A program made the translations under genes and the position numbers. Below are positions 35,089 to 42,889 of a DNA stretch of 64,000 nucleotides, piece by piece. The stretch comes from Candidatus Endomicrobiellum meruensis (GTDB lineage: Bacteria > Elusimicrobiota > Endomicrobiia > Endomicrobiales > Endomicrobiaceae). The stretch is from positions 24,642 through 88,641 of the forward strand of contig JAITDI010000017.1 of the NCBI GenBank assembly GCA_031282625.1, written 5' to 3'. Within the stretch, counting starts at the first letter, position 1, and each line of letters starts with the position of its first letter. A model generated the notes under the pieces. It was not told the DNA's origin and made no database searches. It saw only the letters and a list, made by a program, of their open reading frames with translations.

Positions 35089-36219
35089 ATGACAAAAATA
35101 GGTCTTGTAAAATGCGATGATTACAATAAAACGAATAATGCCGTTAGAGAAGCAGTTGCTCTTCTTGGTGGCATATCTGCTTTTATAAAGCCCTCTGAGC
35201 GTATTCTTATTAAACCAAATCTGTTAAGTCCCAAAGATCCTTTAAAAGCCGTAACTACGCATCCAGAAATTGTAAGAGTTATAATAAAACTTGTGAAAGA
35301 AGCAGGCGCTATTCCTATAGTCGGCGACAGTCCTGGAGGAGCAATCCGAAATATAAAAAATGTCTGGGAAGTTACAGGTATGGAGAAAGTCTGTAGGGAA
35401 GAGAATATTGGGCTAATAAATTTTGAAGCTGTCGGCTCCAAAGATTTTGACATCGGCGATAAGAACATAAAGAAAGTTAATTTCTCAAACGCCGTTTTGG
35501 ATTGTGATGGTATAATAAATCTTCCGAAGCTTAAAACTCACATGTTGATGGGGTTTTCAGCAGGCATAAAAAACTTTTACGGAACAGTTCCAGGTCTTAT
35601 AAAAGTTGAATATCACAAATATGCTTCAAAAAATAAAGATTTTGCTAATTTGCTTACAAATATTTATTTGTTTTTTAAAAACAAAGTAAGATTTACCCTT
35701 ATAGATGCAATTTTGTCAATGGAAGGCAATGGTCCAAGTGCAGGAGAAGTAAGAAAAACTGATTTAATTGCAATTTCTCAAGACACAGCGGTTTTAGATG
35801 CATATTTGATGAAAGAATTAAATTATGATATATCAAGCAGCGATTTGTTGAAAAATTTAAATATGACTGCTGATATCATAAACAAAGTGGAAGTTTTGGG
35901 GAAATCTCCCAAAGATTTTAACTTTCAAAAGTTTAAATTTCCAAATTTGCGAAAATTGGATATTTTTCCAAAACCTATTGTACAAATGCTTGGTAAGCTT
36001 TTGTGGATAAAAGTTAGCATAAATAGAAATATTTGCGTTAAATGTTTGCTTTGTACAAAAGCATGTCCTGTAGGTGCAATACAAAGCAAGGGAAGCGATT
36101 ATCCTTATATAAACACTAAGAAGTGCATAAGTTGTTTTTGTTGTCATGAGATGTGTCCTAAAAAAGCTATAGGTTTTAGGAAAAGCTTTCTTGCAAAAAT
36201 TTTTATTAAGGATAATTAA
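35089..36219 (+). CDS. DUF362 protein with C-terminal 2[4Fe-4S] ferredoxin domain
   Basis: I start this protein at ATG 35089, because the earlier in-frame start at 35044 lies inside smc and adds an unrelated 15-residue segment. The 376-residue product has an N-terminal DUF362 domain (RILIKPNLLSP, VGDSPGGAIRN, LPKLKTHMLMGFSAGIKN, YGTVPGLIKVEYHKYA) and a C-terminal ferredoxin part with CVKCLLCTKACPVGA and CISCFCCHEMCPKKA. The exact role of DUF362 proteins is not established; they are common in anaerobes and are thought to be redox proteins. It lies 19 bases after smc and 5 bases before an acyltransferase gene. Confidence 0.85.
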   Translation: MTKIGLVKCDDYNKTNNAVREAVALLGGISAFIKPSERILIKPNLLSPKDPLKAVTTHPEIVRVIIKLVKEAGAIPIVGDSPGGAIRNIKNVWEVTGMEKVCREENIGLINFEAVGSKDFDIGDKNIKKVNFSNAVLDCDGIINLPKLKTHMLMGFSAGIKNFYGTVPGLIKVEYHKYASKNKDFANLLTNIYLFFKNKVRFTLIDAILSMEGNGPSAGEVRKTDLIAISQDTAVLDAYLMKELNYDISSSDLLKNLNMTADIINKVEVLGKSPKDFNFQKFKFPNLRKLDIFPKPIVQMLGKLLWIKVSINRNICVKCLLCTKACPVGAIQSKGSDYPYINTKKCISCFCCHEMCPKKAIGFRKSFLAKIFIKDN

Positions 36220-36224
36220 GTAGG

Positions 36225-37115
36225 ATGGCTAAAAGAACTAAATTTCAAAATTATACCGAATATATCGCACTTAAAACAGTCATCTTTTTTATAAGATTGT
36301 TTCCTTTTAAGTTTGCGGTAAAGGTTGGTGAAGCTATAGGTATTGTTTCTTACTATATCGTCAATTTTAGACGTTCACATGTTATAGATATGATCACGCA
36401 ATCGTTTCCTGAAAAATCTCAAAAAGAGATAAAGATTATAACAAGAAACACCTATAAAAGTTTTGCTAGGACAGTTGTTGAAATTATATTTTTCCCGATT
36501 ATGTCGGATGAAGAAATAAAAAAACTTCTTGTCTGTACAAATGAACACTTGGTAGAAAAGGCATACTCTAAAGGTAGAGGAACAATTTTTATGTCAGCTC
36601 ATTTAGGCAATTGGGAATTGACTGCTTTGGCTTATTCAAAAATATATCCTATGTCTGTAGTTGTTGCAAATCAGTCTAATGTTCTTGTGGACAAAATGAT
36701 GGATAATGTCCGTACTAATCAAGGTTTTTCTACTATAAGCAGAGATGGAATGGCTTTCAGAGACGTTATGAAAGCATTAAAAAGAAATGAAATAGTCGCA
36801 TTTTTAGCTGACCAAGACGCTGGTCCCCAAGGCGTTTTTATTCCGTTTTTTGGAAGGTTGACGTCAACTCCAAAAGGTGCTGCTCTTTTTGCTCTTAGAG
36901 CAAAATGTCCAATTATAATAGCTCTTGGAATAAGACAAAAAAATGGCATAATGAAAGTTGAATTTACAGAAGTTCCAATGCCGAACTCCGGTGATTCAAA
37001 CAAAGATATAGAGATTATAAATACATTTTATTTAAAAAAACTTGAAGATATTGTCCGTTATTACCCAGAGCAATGGTTTTGGTTTCATCGCAAGTGGAAA
37101 ACCATTCCCGAATAA
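36225..37115 (+). CDS. Lipid A biosynthesis-type acyltransferase (LpxL/HtrB family)
   Basis: A 296-residue membrane-associated acyltransferase. It has an N-terminal hydrophobic segment (KTVIFFIRLFPFKFAVKVGE) and the catalytic H-x5-E motif in SAHLGNWELTALAY near residue 126. FLADQDAGPQGVFIPFFGR near 190 and the end YPEQWFWFHRKWK are hallmarks of LpxL/LpxM lauroyl/myristoyl transferases, which use acyl-ACP to complete lipid A. This implies an LPS-containing outer membrane. It could also act on another glycolipid. It is the last gene of the run from 31016. Confidence 0.92.
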   Translation: MAKRTKFQNYTEYIALKTVIFFIRLFPFKFAVKVGEAIGIVSYYIVNFRRSHVIDMITQSFPEKSQKEIKIITRNTYKSFARTVVEIIFFPIMSDEEIKKLLVCTNEHLVEKAYSKGRGTIFMSAHLGNWELTALAYSKIYPMSVVVANQSNVLVDKMMDNVRTNQGFSTISRDGMAFRDVMKALKRNEIVAFLADQDAGPQGVFIPFFGRLTSTPKGAALFALRAKCPIIIALGIRQKNGIMKVEFTEVPMPNSGDSNKDIEIINTFYLKKLEDIVRYYPEQWFWFHRKWKTIPE

Positions 37116-37136
37116 AAGTATTCGCACATGCAAAAA

Positions 37137-37165
37137 TTGACTAGCTATAATTTTTTGAGTATAAT
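37137..37165 (+). promoter_or_regulatory. tRNA (CAU) promoter
   Basis: TTGACT (37137-37142) and TATAAT (37160-37165) are separated by exactly 17 bases. The predicted start is about 37 bases before the tRNA 5' end. Confidence 0.8.
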
Positions 37166-37208
37166 ACTTTCGTCGGTTGACGATAATAAAATAATAAATA
37201 ATACAAGC

Positions 37209-37282
37209 GGGCCTGTAGCTCAGTTGGTTAGAGCACTCGACTCATAATCGAATGGTCGTAGGTTCAAGTCCTACCAGGCCCA
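37209..37282 (+). tRNA. tRNA with CAU anticodon (Ile2 or elongator Met)
   Basis: A 74-nt cloverleaf: acceptor GGGCCTG / CAGGCCC, D arm GCTC...GAGC, anticodon loop CTCATAA (anticodon CAT), T arm GTAGG TTCAAGT CCTAC, discriminator A, CCA not encoded. The anticodon stem has one C-A mismatch at its base. The anticodon arm GACTCATAATCG resembles tRNA-Ile2, which needs lysidine modification by TilS, but elongator tRNA-Met cannot be excluded. It does not look like an initiator: there is no C1-A72 mismatch and no run of three G-C pairs in the anticodon stem. Confidence 0.93.
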
Positions 37283-37586
37283 ATTAATACGATAAACTAA
37301 TCTTTTATTAGCGTCTAATAATAACAAAAATCAAATATTTCTAAAGCATAAGTTTATTATTTTTTGCCTTATTCGGATAAAACAAAGACGTAGTTACTAC
37401 ATAAGATATACTAAAACGAGCGAGTGAAAAAGGATGGGAAAAGTAATTTTGACAATTATTTTCAGCTTTTGTTTTCTCTTGTCAATACATGTTTTAGTCC
37501 TGACTTTATCGGATATGTTCCCCCGAGAAAAAACATAAAGCAAAAGAATATAAGAGTCGTAAAATTCACAGAAAAGAGCAATCAAA
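37283..37586. other. Gene-poor spacer with a possible short membrane peptide
   Basis: About 300 AT-rich bases. The only coding hint is a 34-codon frame at 37434-37538 (ATG just after AAAAAGG) encoding a hydrophobic peptide starting MGKVILTIIFSFCFLL, with the character of a signal peptide or membrane anchor and nothing after it. It may be the stub of a lost exported-protein gene. Other open frames here have no credible start or composition. Confidence 0.35.
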
Positions 37587-37928
37587 ATGAAACGGTTAGT
37601 TTTAGCGTTTGTACTGTCTTGTTCTTTGGGAGTCGGTAACGTTATGAGCTATTACACCGTATCTGACTGTGAACGAGCAAAACAACAATGCAGTTATTAC
37701 AAATCCAAGTGTAGGATGGGGAATTTTAACAAAGTAGGTAAAGAAGTTGTAAGTATCTTTAATTCGGCTGGTGGAGAGGGTGATTTCTGAGATAGAAACG
37801 AGAATGAGTGGTGGAAGAATGAGCATGAACAAGAACGTAAGCAGATGTGTGCGGAAGAAAAAAGAAGTTGTAGAGAGAAGGATGATATTTGTTCACACGT
37901 TGAAACGATTATTCGTCAACCATTATAG
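37587..37928 (+). pseudogene. Exported Cys-rich protein with duplicated CX6CX6C motif, interrupted by TGA
   Basis: The ATG at 37587 opens a signal peptide (MKRLVLAFVLSCSLGVGNVM). Residues 28-42 carry CERAKQQCSYYKSKC, Cys spaced exactly six residues apart (CX6CX6C). TGA at 37788-37790 ends the first 67 codons, but the same frame continues for 45 more codons to TAG at 37926-37928 and contains a second CX6CX6C unit (CAEEKRSCREKDDIC). The matching spacing on both sides of the stop shows that the two halves were one protein. The function is unknown; the spacing suggests an alpha-helical hairpin with disulfides. The gene is either a nonsense pseudogene or is read through. A lipoprotein gene follows 47 bases later. 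Confidence 0.6.
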
Positions 37929-37975
37929 AAAGTTTATGTGATTATAAATACTAAAATGGTAAAAATAATATAGGG

Positions 37976-39061
37976 ATGAACGGAATATTAAAGACAAAGC
38001 GATTTTTAACATTGGTGTTTTTGTGTCTTATTTTTTTTGTAAGCTGCACGCATAGTTATAAAGAAAACAAAGTTTGCAATCAGTTATTTAAATCTCAAAT
38101 TAGAACAGCCAAAATGTTCCTTAAAGCAACTGAAGTTCGTCTAGCTAACGCTAAGGCGAAATTAGAAGTTAATAAAAAATTTTATGATAATAGTAAAGAA
38201 ATGGAAGGTTTTAAGTCTAACCCCGAATGTCTTAAAGCTATGAGAGACGTATTAGTAGAGTCTCAAAAGTCCCATGTCGTTTGGAGTAAAGTCGCCGTTA
38301 AAATTGCCAAAGAAAATGTTAATATTGCAAAAAAGAGGGGTCCAGTTTTTGCAGAAATTACCAAGAATTATATTGGATTTGACAGAAACATAGGCAATAC
38401 CGATAATGCAAAGACGGAAGATAGTGCAAGTGTGGAAAGGTTTAAGACAAACAAGGAAAATGAAAAGTGTGTCAGATTGTTTGATTCTCAAGTAGAAGCT
38501 ATTGAGATTTTTCTTAAGTATTTTGAACAGAACCTAGAGGTTATAGAGAAAAAATTTAAAATGGGAACATTTGATATGGATGTTGATGAACCTGACCTAG
38601 AGAAAGAGCTAGAGAAAATTGACTCAAGTCTTTTAGAGAGTGAAAAAAAATTAACCAAAGCCAAAGTAGAACTTGCCAAAGCATGTCTTAAATCGGCAAA
38701 AGCGGGCAATGTTGCTTTTGAAGAAATTGCTAAAATTCTACCGAAAAATTCTATTTATGTACTAGAAAATATATTTACTGTAAAAACAATTGACGATTAC
38801 GATGGTCTTATCAAATTCACAAAGGATGTTATAAAGTACTCAAAAGATAAAGTTAGAAAGTCTCAAGATGAACTTAAGTCACTACGAGCTTATATCAAAG
38901 ATGTTGAAAATAATGCAAAAAGTAATGTAGAAGCGATTGACATTTTGAAATATAGACTAAAAGTGGTTGAGATGCAAGTAAATAATCTTGAACTCAATGT
39001 AAAACGAGGGGAAGTTTTCTTAAAAATCTTAAACCAAGAAAGAAAAAGAGGTAAACTATAA
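37976..39061 (+). CDS. Predicted lipoprotein, helical, with internal duplication
   Basis: A 361-residue protein with a lipoprotein signal (FLTLVFLCLIFFVSC, lipid-attachment Cys at about residue 24, followed by Thr). The mature part is almost entirely charged helix. Two units align: one begins VCNQLFKSQIRTAKMFLKAT (about residue 32), the other KCVRLFDSQVEAIEIFLKYF (about 162). Each is followed by a long helix and a VWSKVAVKIAKEN / LTKAKVELAKACL segment ending AEITKN / EEIAKI. A third, weaker helical stretch ends the protein. No family is recognised. TAGGG precedes the ATG. It lies between two tRNA genes beside the TGA-broken Cys-rich ORF, in an accessory-looking region. Confidence 0.7.
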   Translation: MNGILKTKRFLTLVFLCLIFFVSCTHSYKENKVCNQLFKSQIRTAKMFLKATEVRLANAKAKLEVNKKFYDNSKEMEGFKSNPECLKAMRDVLVESQKSHVVWSKVAVKIAKENVNIAKKRGPVFAEITKNYIGFDRNIGNTDNAKTEDSASVERFKTNKENEKCVRLFDSQVEAIEIFLKYFEQNLEVIEKKFKMGTFDMDVDEPDLEKELEKIDSSLLESEKKLTKAKVELAKACLKSAKAGNVAFEEIAKILPKNSIYVLENIFTVKTIDDYDGLIKFTKDVIKYSKDKVRKSQDELKSLRAYIKDVENNAKSNVEAIDILKYRLKVVEMQVNNLELNVKRGEVFLKILNQERKRGKL

Positions 39062-39182
39062 GAAAAGCGAGACAAAGATTGCCTTGATTTTTACACATAT
39101 GTTTTAAAAAAGTTGCAAAAAACGCAACTATCTTTTGTATCCACACGATAAAGTCAGGTGCTACAGGGCTTTTGTAATTTGC

Positions 39183-39188
39183 TATAAT
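39183..39188 (+). promoter_or_regulatory. Extended -10 element of tRNA-Val
   Basis: TGCTATAAT (TGN extension plus TATAAT at 39183-39188) ends 11 bases before the tRNA. No good -35 hexamer is visible. A small hairpin AGTTGC / GCAACT at 39111-39129 upstream may end the lipoprotein transcript. Confidence 0.55.
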
Positions 39189-39199
39189 TCTCATGTTGC

Positions 39200-39274
39200 G
39201 GGTAGTTAGCTCAGCGGAAGAGCGTTCGCCTCACACGCGAGAGGTCGCAGGTTCAAACCCTGCACTACCCACCA
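39200..39274 (+). tRNA. tRNA-Val (CAC)
   Basis: The acceptor stem GGGTAGT / ACTACCC is perfect. The D arm is GCTC...GAGC with a short loop, the anticodon stem TTCGC / GCGAG has loop CTCACAC (anticodon CAC, Val GTG), and the T arm is GCAGG TTCAAAC CCTGC. The discriminator is A and CCA is encoded (39272-39274), unlike the other tRNA here. The ORF at 39193-39375 is only a shadow of it. Confidence 0.95.
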
Positions 39275-39351
39275 GAATAGTAAAAAGCAGAATAATCAAC
39301 AACAAAATCGTCGGAATAATAGAGAATAAAGCGGATGGAATTTTGACTAAA

Positions 39352-39385
39352 CTGCTGATTATTTTTTTCTATTAGCAGCTTTTTT
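39352..39385 (+). terminator. Terminator downstream of tRNA-Val
   Basis: CTGCTGAT (39352-39359) pairs with ATTAGCAG (39371-39378) including one G-U pair, with an 11-nt loop, followed by a T-run at 39380-39385. Confidence 0.55.
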
Positions 39386-39416
39386 AGTAATTTGTGGTGC
39401 TGTAATATCATCTTTT

Positions 39417-39617
39417 TCAAAAATATACGTTAAATAAAGTGTAACCTCTGATGAGATCTTGAATTGTATACAGGACTGTCACTATCAAAACTGAAACAAA
39501 TATATCTACATGTTTAGTTCTTAAAATTGAAGCTAAAAATCTTATTCTCTTTTTTATTTTGGATAATTTATCTGCTAAATGATGAATCGTCTTCTTTTCT
39601 ACGTTCCCTAGTTTTAA
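39417..39617 (-). pseudogene. Coding-like remnant with one membrane segment, no start codon
   Basis: The minus strand is open for 66 codons before TGA (39417-39419). It encodes a charged helix (VEKKTIHHLADKLSKIKKRI) followed by a hydrophobic segment (HVDIFVSVLIVTVLYTI) and a short tail. There is no ATG, GTG or TTG, and a TAA lies just upstream, so it looks like the end of a lost membrane-protein gene. Otherwise the 406-base gap 39275-39680 contains only the terminator and the promoter described separately. Confidence 0.35.
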
Positions 39618-39663
39618 TTATAATATAAATTAATATTTACATATATGAGGCTGTGTTTTTTTA

Positions 39664-39672
39664 TGTTATAAT
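39664..39672 (+). promoter_or_regulatory. Extended -10 promoter of the restriction endonuclease gene, leaderless type
   Basis: TGTTATAAT (TGN plus TATAAT at 39667-39672) ends 8 nt before the ATG at 39681. The transcript should begin at about the start codon. No Shine-Dalgarno sequence is present. Confidence 0.5.
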
Positions 39673-39680
39673 AAAAATCT

Positions 39681-40469
39681 ATGAAAATTGATGATTTCAA
39701 GTTAAAGTTAGAAAAAAGTTTGTTGGACAATCTCGCTGTTTTGCAAGATAAAAACAAAGATTGGGTTGTGAAAGGTTTTATAGATATTTATAAAAATGTC
39801 TATACTATTTCTATTGATACAAAAGTTGTATCAAAAATCATTGAGTTAATGCTTTTTCCTATAATTGCTAAGTTTGCCAAAGACAATAAATTAAAGATTC
39901 TTCTTGCTGAGCATCAAAATCATTATCCCGATATAACTTTCATTGATGAAAATGACGGAGCGGCTTTCGCGGTAGATGTAAAATCAACTTATCGTGTAAA
40001 TGAAAATAAAGTTAATGGTTTTACGCTTGGGGCATTTACGGGTTATTTTAGAAATCGTGCAGGTACAAAAAATATAACTTTACCTTATGATAAATATAAA
40101 TCCCATTTTGTTTTAGGTGTAATATATTCACATCAAGTTGATAAAATTGATGAGAGAGAGATATACGCTCTAAATTATCTAAATGAGATTATATCTGTTA
40201 TTCAAGAAAAATATAAGATTGCCAATTCAAGACCGGGTTCTGGCAACACAAAAAATATTGGTTCAATAACAGATATAACTAAACTAAAAAATGGTGAAGG
40301 ACCTTTTACTAAACTTGGTATTGATATTTTTGACGATTACTGGAAGTTCTATCAAACCAAAGATATGACAGATGACGGCATTGTTCCGTATTCCAATCTG
40401 AAAGAATACGCCGAGTATAAGAGAAAATCGCCAGATTATCAGTTAGTCTCATCTGTTGAAGAGGAATAA
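39681..40469 (+). CDS. EcoRV-like type II restriction endonuclease
   Basis: The 262-residue protein resembles EcoRV along much of its length. Matching segments are IDTKVVSKIIELMLFPIIAK, QNHYPDITF (catalytic Asp of the PD-(D/E)xK core), FAVDVKSTY (the DxK pair), FTLGAFTGYFRN, LPYDKYKSHFVLG, and the DNA-recognition loop GSGNTKNIGSI, which is almost identical to EcoRV. EcoRV cuts GATATC to blunt ends; the conserved recognition loop suggests the same or a related site. All catalytic residues and the full length are preserved. It is followed 5 bases later by its methyltransferase gene, which is interrupted by a stop codon. Confidence 0.88.
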   Translation: MKIDDFKLKLEKSLLDNLAVLQDKNKDWVVKGFIDIYKNVYTISIDTKVVSKIIELMLFPIIAKFAKDNKLKILLAEHQNHYPDITFIDENDGAAFAVDVKSTYRVNENKVNGFTLGAFTGYFRNRAGTKNITLPYDKYKSHFVLGVIYSHQVDKIDEREIYALNYLNEIISVIQEKYKIANSRPGSGNTKNIGSITDITKLKNGEGPFTKLGIDIFDDYWKFYQTKDMTDDGIVPYSNLKEYAEYKRKSPDYQLVSSVEEE

Positions 40470-40474
40470 AACCA

Positions 40475-41578
40475 ATGGGAAATATGGTTGCCACAGTTCA
40501 ATCTTCATTTTTGCCATATATTGAAAATAGCGGTATTTCTGTATTTGACGAAAATAATCCTTTTCCATCAACTCGCTATCAGGGATCAAAAAACAAATTA
40601 ACTTGTTGGATTTGGGATAATATAAAGGATTTAGATTTTGAGACAGCATTAGACGCTTTCGGTGGAACAGGTTCGGTTTCTCACTTGTTGAAAAGAAAGG
40701 GCAAACAGGTTTTTTATAACGATATTTTGGAATTTAATTATATTATCGGAAAAGCACTAATTGAAAATGATAGCACAAAATTAAGTGACGAAGATATTGA
40801 CTTACTTCTATCGGAAAATAAGAACAAGCAAAATTTTATTCAGAAAACTTTCAAGGGAATTTACTATACAGATGAAGAAAACGCTTGTCTTGATAATATA
40901 ATTTGTAATATCAACTGTTTAAATGATGAATATAAAAAAGCAATTGCTTTCTTTGCTTTGTTTCAATCTTGTATAATAAAACGACCTTATAATCTTTTTC
41001 ATAGAGCAAATTTATATATAAGATTAGCTGATGTTAAACGGAGTTTTGGCAATAAAATAACTTGGGATAAGTCATTTGAAAATTATTTTCGTCATTTTGT
41101 AAAAGAAGCCAATAACGCCATTTTCTATAACGGATCAAAATGCCGGTCTTACAATCGGGATGCTTTGGATTTAGATATAAATGATATTGATTTGGTTTAT
41201 CTTGATACTCCTTACATCTCAAATAAAGGTGTCGGTACTAATTACCTTGATTTTTACCATTTTCTTGAAGGACTTGCCGATTATGAGAATTGGTAAAATA
41301 AGATATGCGATAAATATAAGCATATTCCAATAAAATCTGATAAAAAATGTCCTTGGACTGATAAAAATCAAATCACATCAGAGTTTGAAAAGGTGATTAA
41401 AAAGTTTCTCAATTCAAAAATAGTCATCTCTTATCGTAATGACGGAATCCCAAGTGTTCAAGAATTATGCGATATTGTGAATAATTATAAAAATAAAGTA
41501 TCTGTGATTTACAGTAGAGATTACAAATATGCCTTGTCTAACTCTGATGTAAAAGAAGTATTAATTATTGGTTATTAG
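40475..41578 (+). pseudogene. D12-class adenine-specific DNA methyltransferase, interrupted by in-frame TAA
   Basis: The partner methylase of the EcoRV-like enzyme. Motif I-type TRYQGSKNKLTCWIWDNI, DAFGGTGSVSHLLKRKGKQV and motif IV LDTPYISNKGVGTNYLDFYH mark a D12-class N6-adenine methyltransferase. TAA at 41294-41296 ends the first 273 codons right after LADYENW, but the same frame continues for 93 more codons (DKYKHIPIKSDKKCPWTDKN, then SKIVISYRNDGIPS, ending LIIGY) to TAG at 41576-41578. The lost third contains conserved C-terminal segments. The gene is therefore probably non-functional unless the stop is read through or the truncated protein is active. Confidence 0.8.
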
Positions 41579-41703
41579 TTCCAAAAGTATTTCCTCTTTA
41601 CTCTATGTTATTTGAGAATTTTTGACGTCTTTAGTTTTAAATATAATAAATCTGCCGTTTGTAGCGTGGCTACCAGAGAGCTTTATATTTCAACTTTTTG
41701 TGC

Positions 41704-41709
41704 TAAAAT
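41704..41709 (+). promoter_or_regulatory. Extended -10 element upstream of the zinc-ribbon gene
   Basis: TGCTAAAAT (TAAAAT at 41704-41709) lies about 95 bases before the gene at 41806. The -35 region is weak. The intervening leader contains CCGA...TCGG and a GTAGC-GTG-GCTAC hairpin lies just upstream. Otherwise the 227-base gap is plain AT-rich spacer. Confidence 0.35.
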
Positions 41710-41805
41710 ATGTCATACCATCTTGAAATAGATGCAGCCTAAAAATTGCTTATTTTTCTTAATTCAGTTTATATCTGTAAACCGAGGCGAAAATCGGAGG
41801 GGTAG

Positions 41806-42516
41806 ATGGAAGATTTAAGTCAAGATTTGGCATTGTTATTTGAATTACAGAATTATGATATAAAAATTAGCGATATTGACAGGCAAATAAGTCTTGCGCC
41901 TAGCTTAATTGAACAAAAGAACATAATTTTAGAAGATAAAAAAGTTGAATTAAGTGAGCGAAAGAAGAAATATGTGGATTTAGTATCGTTGAAAAAAGAA
42001 AAAGAATCTTTGCTCGCTGATAAAGAAAAAGCTATAGAAAAACATTCTATGGAGCTTAATACAGTTAAGTCTAACGACACTTATAAAGCTTTACTTTTGG
42101 AAATAGAAAAAGCAAAGGCGGATAAAAGTATTCTTGAAGATGAGCTTTTGGCGCTTATGGAAAAAGTAGATGAAGAATCCGCAAAGATTAAAGCTGCTGA
42201 AAACGAATTTCAAAAATTTGAAGAAAATATAAAGAAAGAAATAACGGATATAAAAAATAATGCCGATAAACTTAAAGAAGACGCTATTGCATTGGCGAAT
42301 AAAAGAGAAAATCACAAATTGAAAGTCAGCAAATCCGTCTTGTCTCATTACGAGAGATTGAAAGAAGGGCGCGATGGGCGCGGGATGGCTATTGTTGACG
42401 GTGAAAGTTGCGGCGGCTGCGGTATGGTTTTAAGAACTCAGCTTATCAACCAAGCGCTTAAAGGTCAAGAACTTGTGTTTTGCGATAATTGTTCCAGAAT
42501 ATTGTTTAAGAAATAA
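41806..42516 (+). CDS. Coiled-coil protein with C4 zinc ribbon (DUF164 family)
   Basis: A 236-residue protein: a long coiled coil (about residues 10-185) then a C-terminal zinc ribbon with CGGCGMVLRTQLINQ and FCDNCSRIL (CxxC...CxxC). This is the widespread zf-RING_7 / DUF164 family, thought to bind nucleic acids, with no settled function. The pattern ELQNYDIKISDIDRQI at the start and SVLSHYERLKEGRDGRGMA before the ribbon is typical. GGAGGGG is a strong ribosome-binding site. RNase P RNA begins about 5 bases after its stop, an arrangement that links it to RNA processing by position only. Confidence 0.88.
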   Translation: MEDLSQDLALLFELQNYDIKISDIDRQISLAPSLIEQKNIILEDKKVELSERKKKYVDLVSLKKEKESLLADKEKAIEKHSMELNTVKSNDTYKALLLEIEKAKADKSILEDELLALMEKVDEESAKIKAAENEFQKFEENIKKEITDIKNNADKLKEDAIALANKRENHKLKVSKSVLSHYERLKEGRDGRGMAIVDGESCGGCGMVLRTQLINQALKGQELVFCDNCSRILFKK

Positions 42517-42521
42517 CGCTT

Positions 42522-42863
42522 TATAAAGACGGATACGCAACCGCTTTACAGCCTTCTAGGCATGTAAAGAGGAAAGTCCGAACTTTAACCTTAGGGATTA
42601 TCCTTAAGGTAAACGGTAGCAGGTAATCCCTGTCGCTTGTGAGGGTAGAGGTGCGAACAGAGACGCTTTTCTTAGAAATAAGAGAGTATCCTTGTAAAAG
42701 GATAAGTTTTCGCGGAAACGCGGAAGGTGAAACGGCAAAATCCTTACCGGAAAGCAAGGCTGAAGTATAACCGCTTGACTGTTAAAAGCGATTTTAACAG
42801 CAGAGAAATGGTTGCGCTTTCAAGTTTTGAAAGACAGAATTCGGTGTATAATTCGTCTTTATA
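42522..42863 (+). ncRNA. rnpB: RNase P RNA (class A)
   Basis: The catalytic RNA that matures tRNA 5' ends. Conserved pieces are GAGGAAAGTCCGAAC (CR-I) near 42570, ACGGTAGCAGGTAA near 42613, GAGGGTAGAGGTGCGAACAG near 42640, GGTGAAACGGCAAAATCC near 42727 and ACAGAATTCGGTGTA near 42834. The ends are set by the P1 helix TATAAAGACG (42522-42531) with CGTCTTTATA (42854-42863), giving about 342 nt. It begins 5 bases after the zinc-ribbon gene. A weak promoter (TTGTTC, 17 bases, AATAAC) overlaps the end of that gene. Confidence 0.95.
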
Positions 42864-42889
42864 AGGTGGATCTTAAAGGATAAAATGCA

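Noticed and set aside
37397..37639. ORFs on both strands in the post-tRNA spacer (37397-37585 minus, 37424-37639 plus)
   Set aside because: They overlap each other and the start of the Cys-rich gene, lack ribosome-binding sites, and have no protein-like pattern.
39193..39375. 60-codon ORF
   Set aside because: It runs straight through tRNA-Val and has no independent support.
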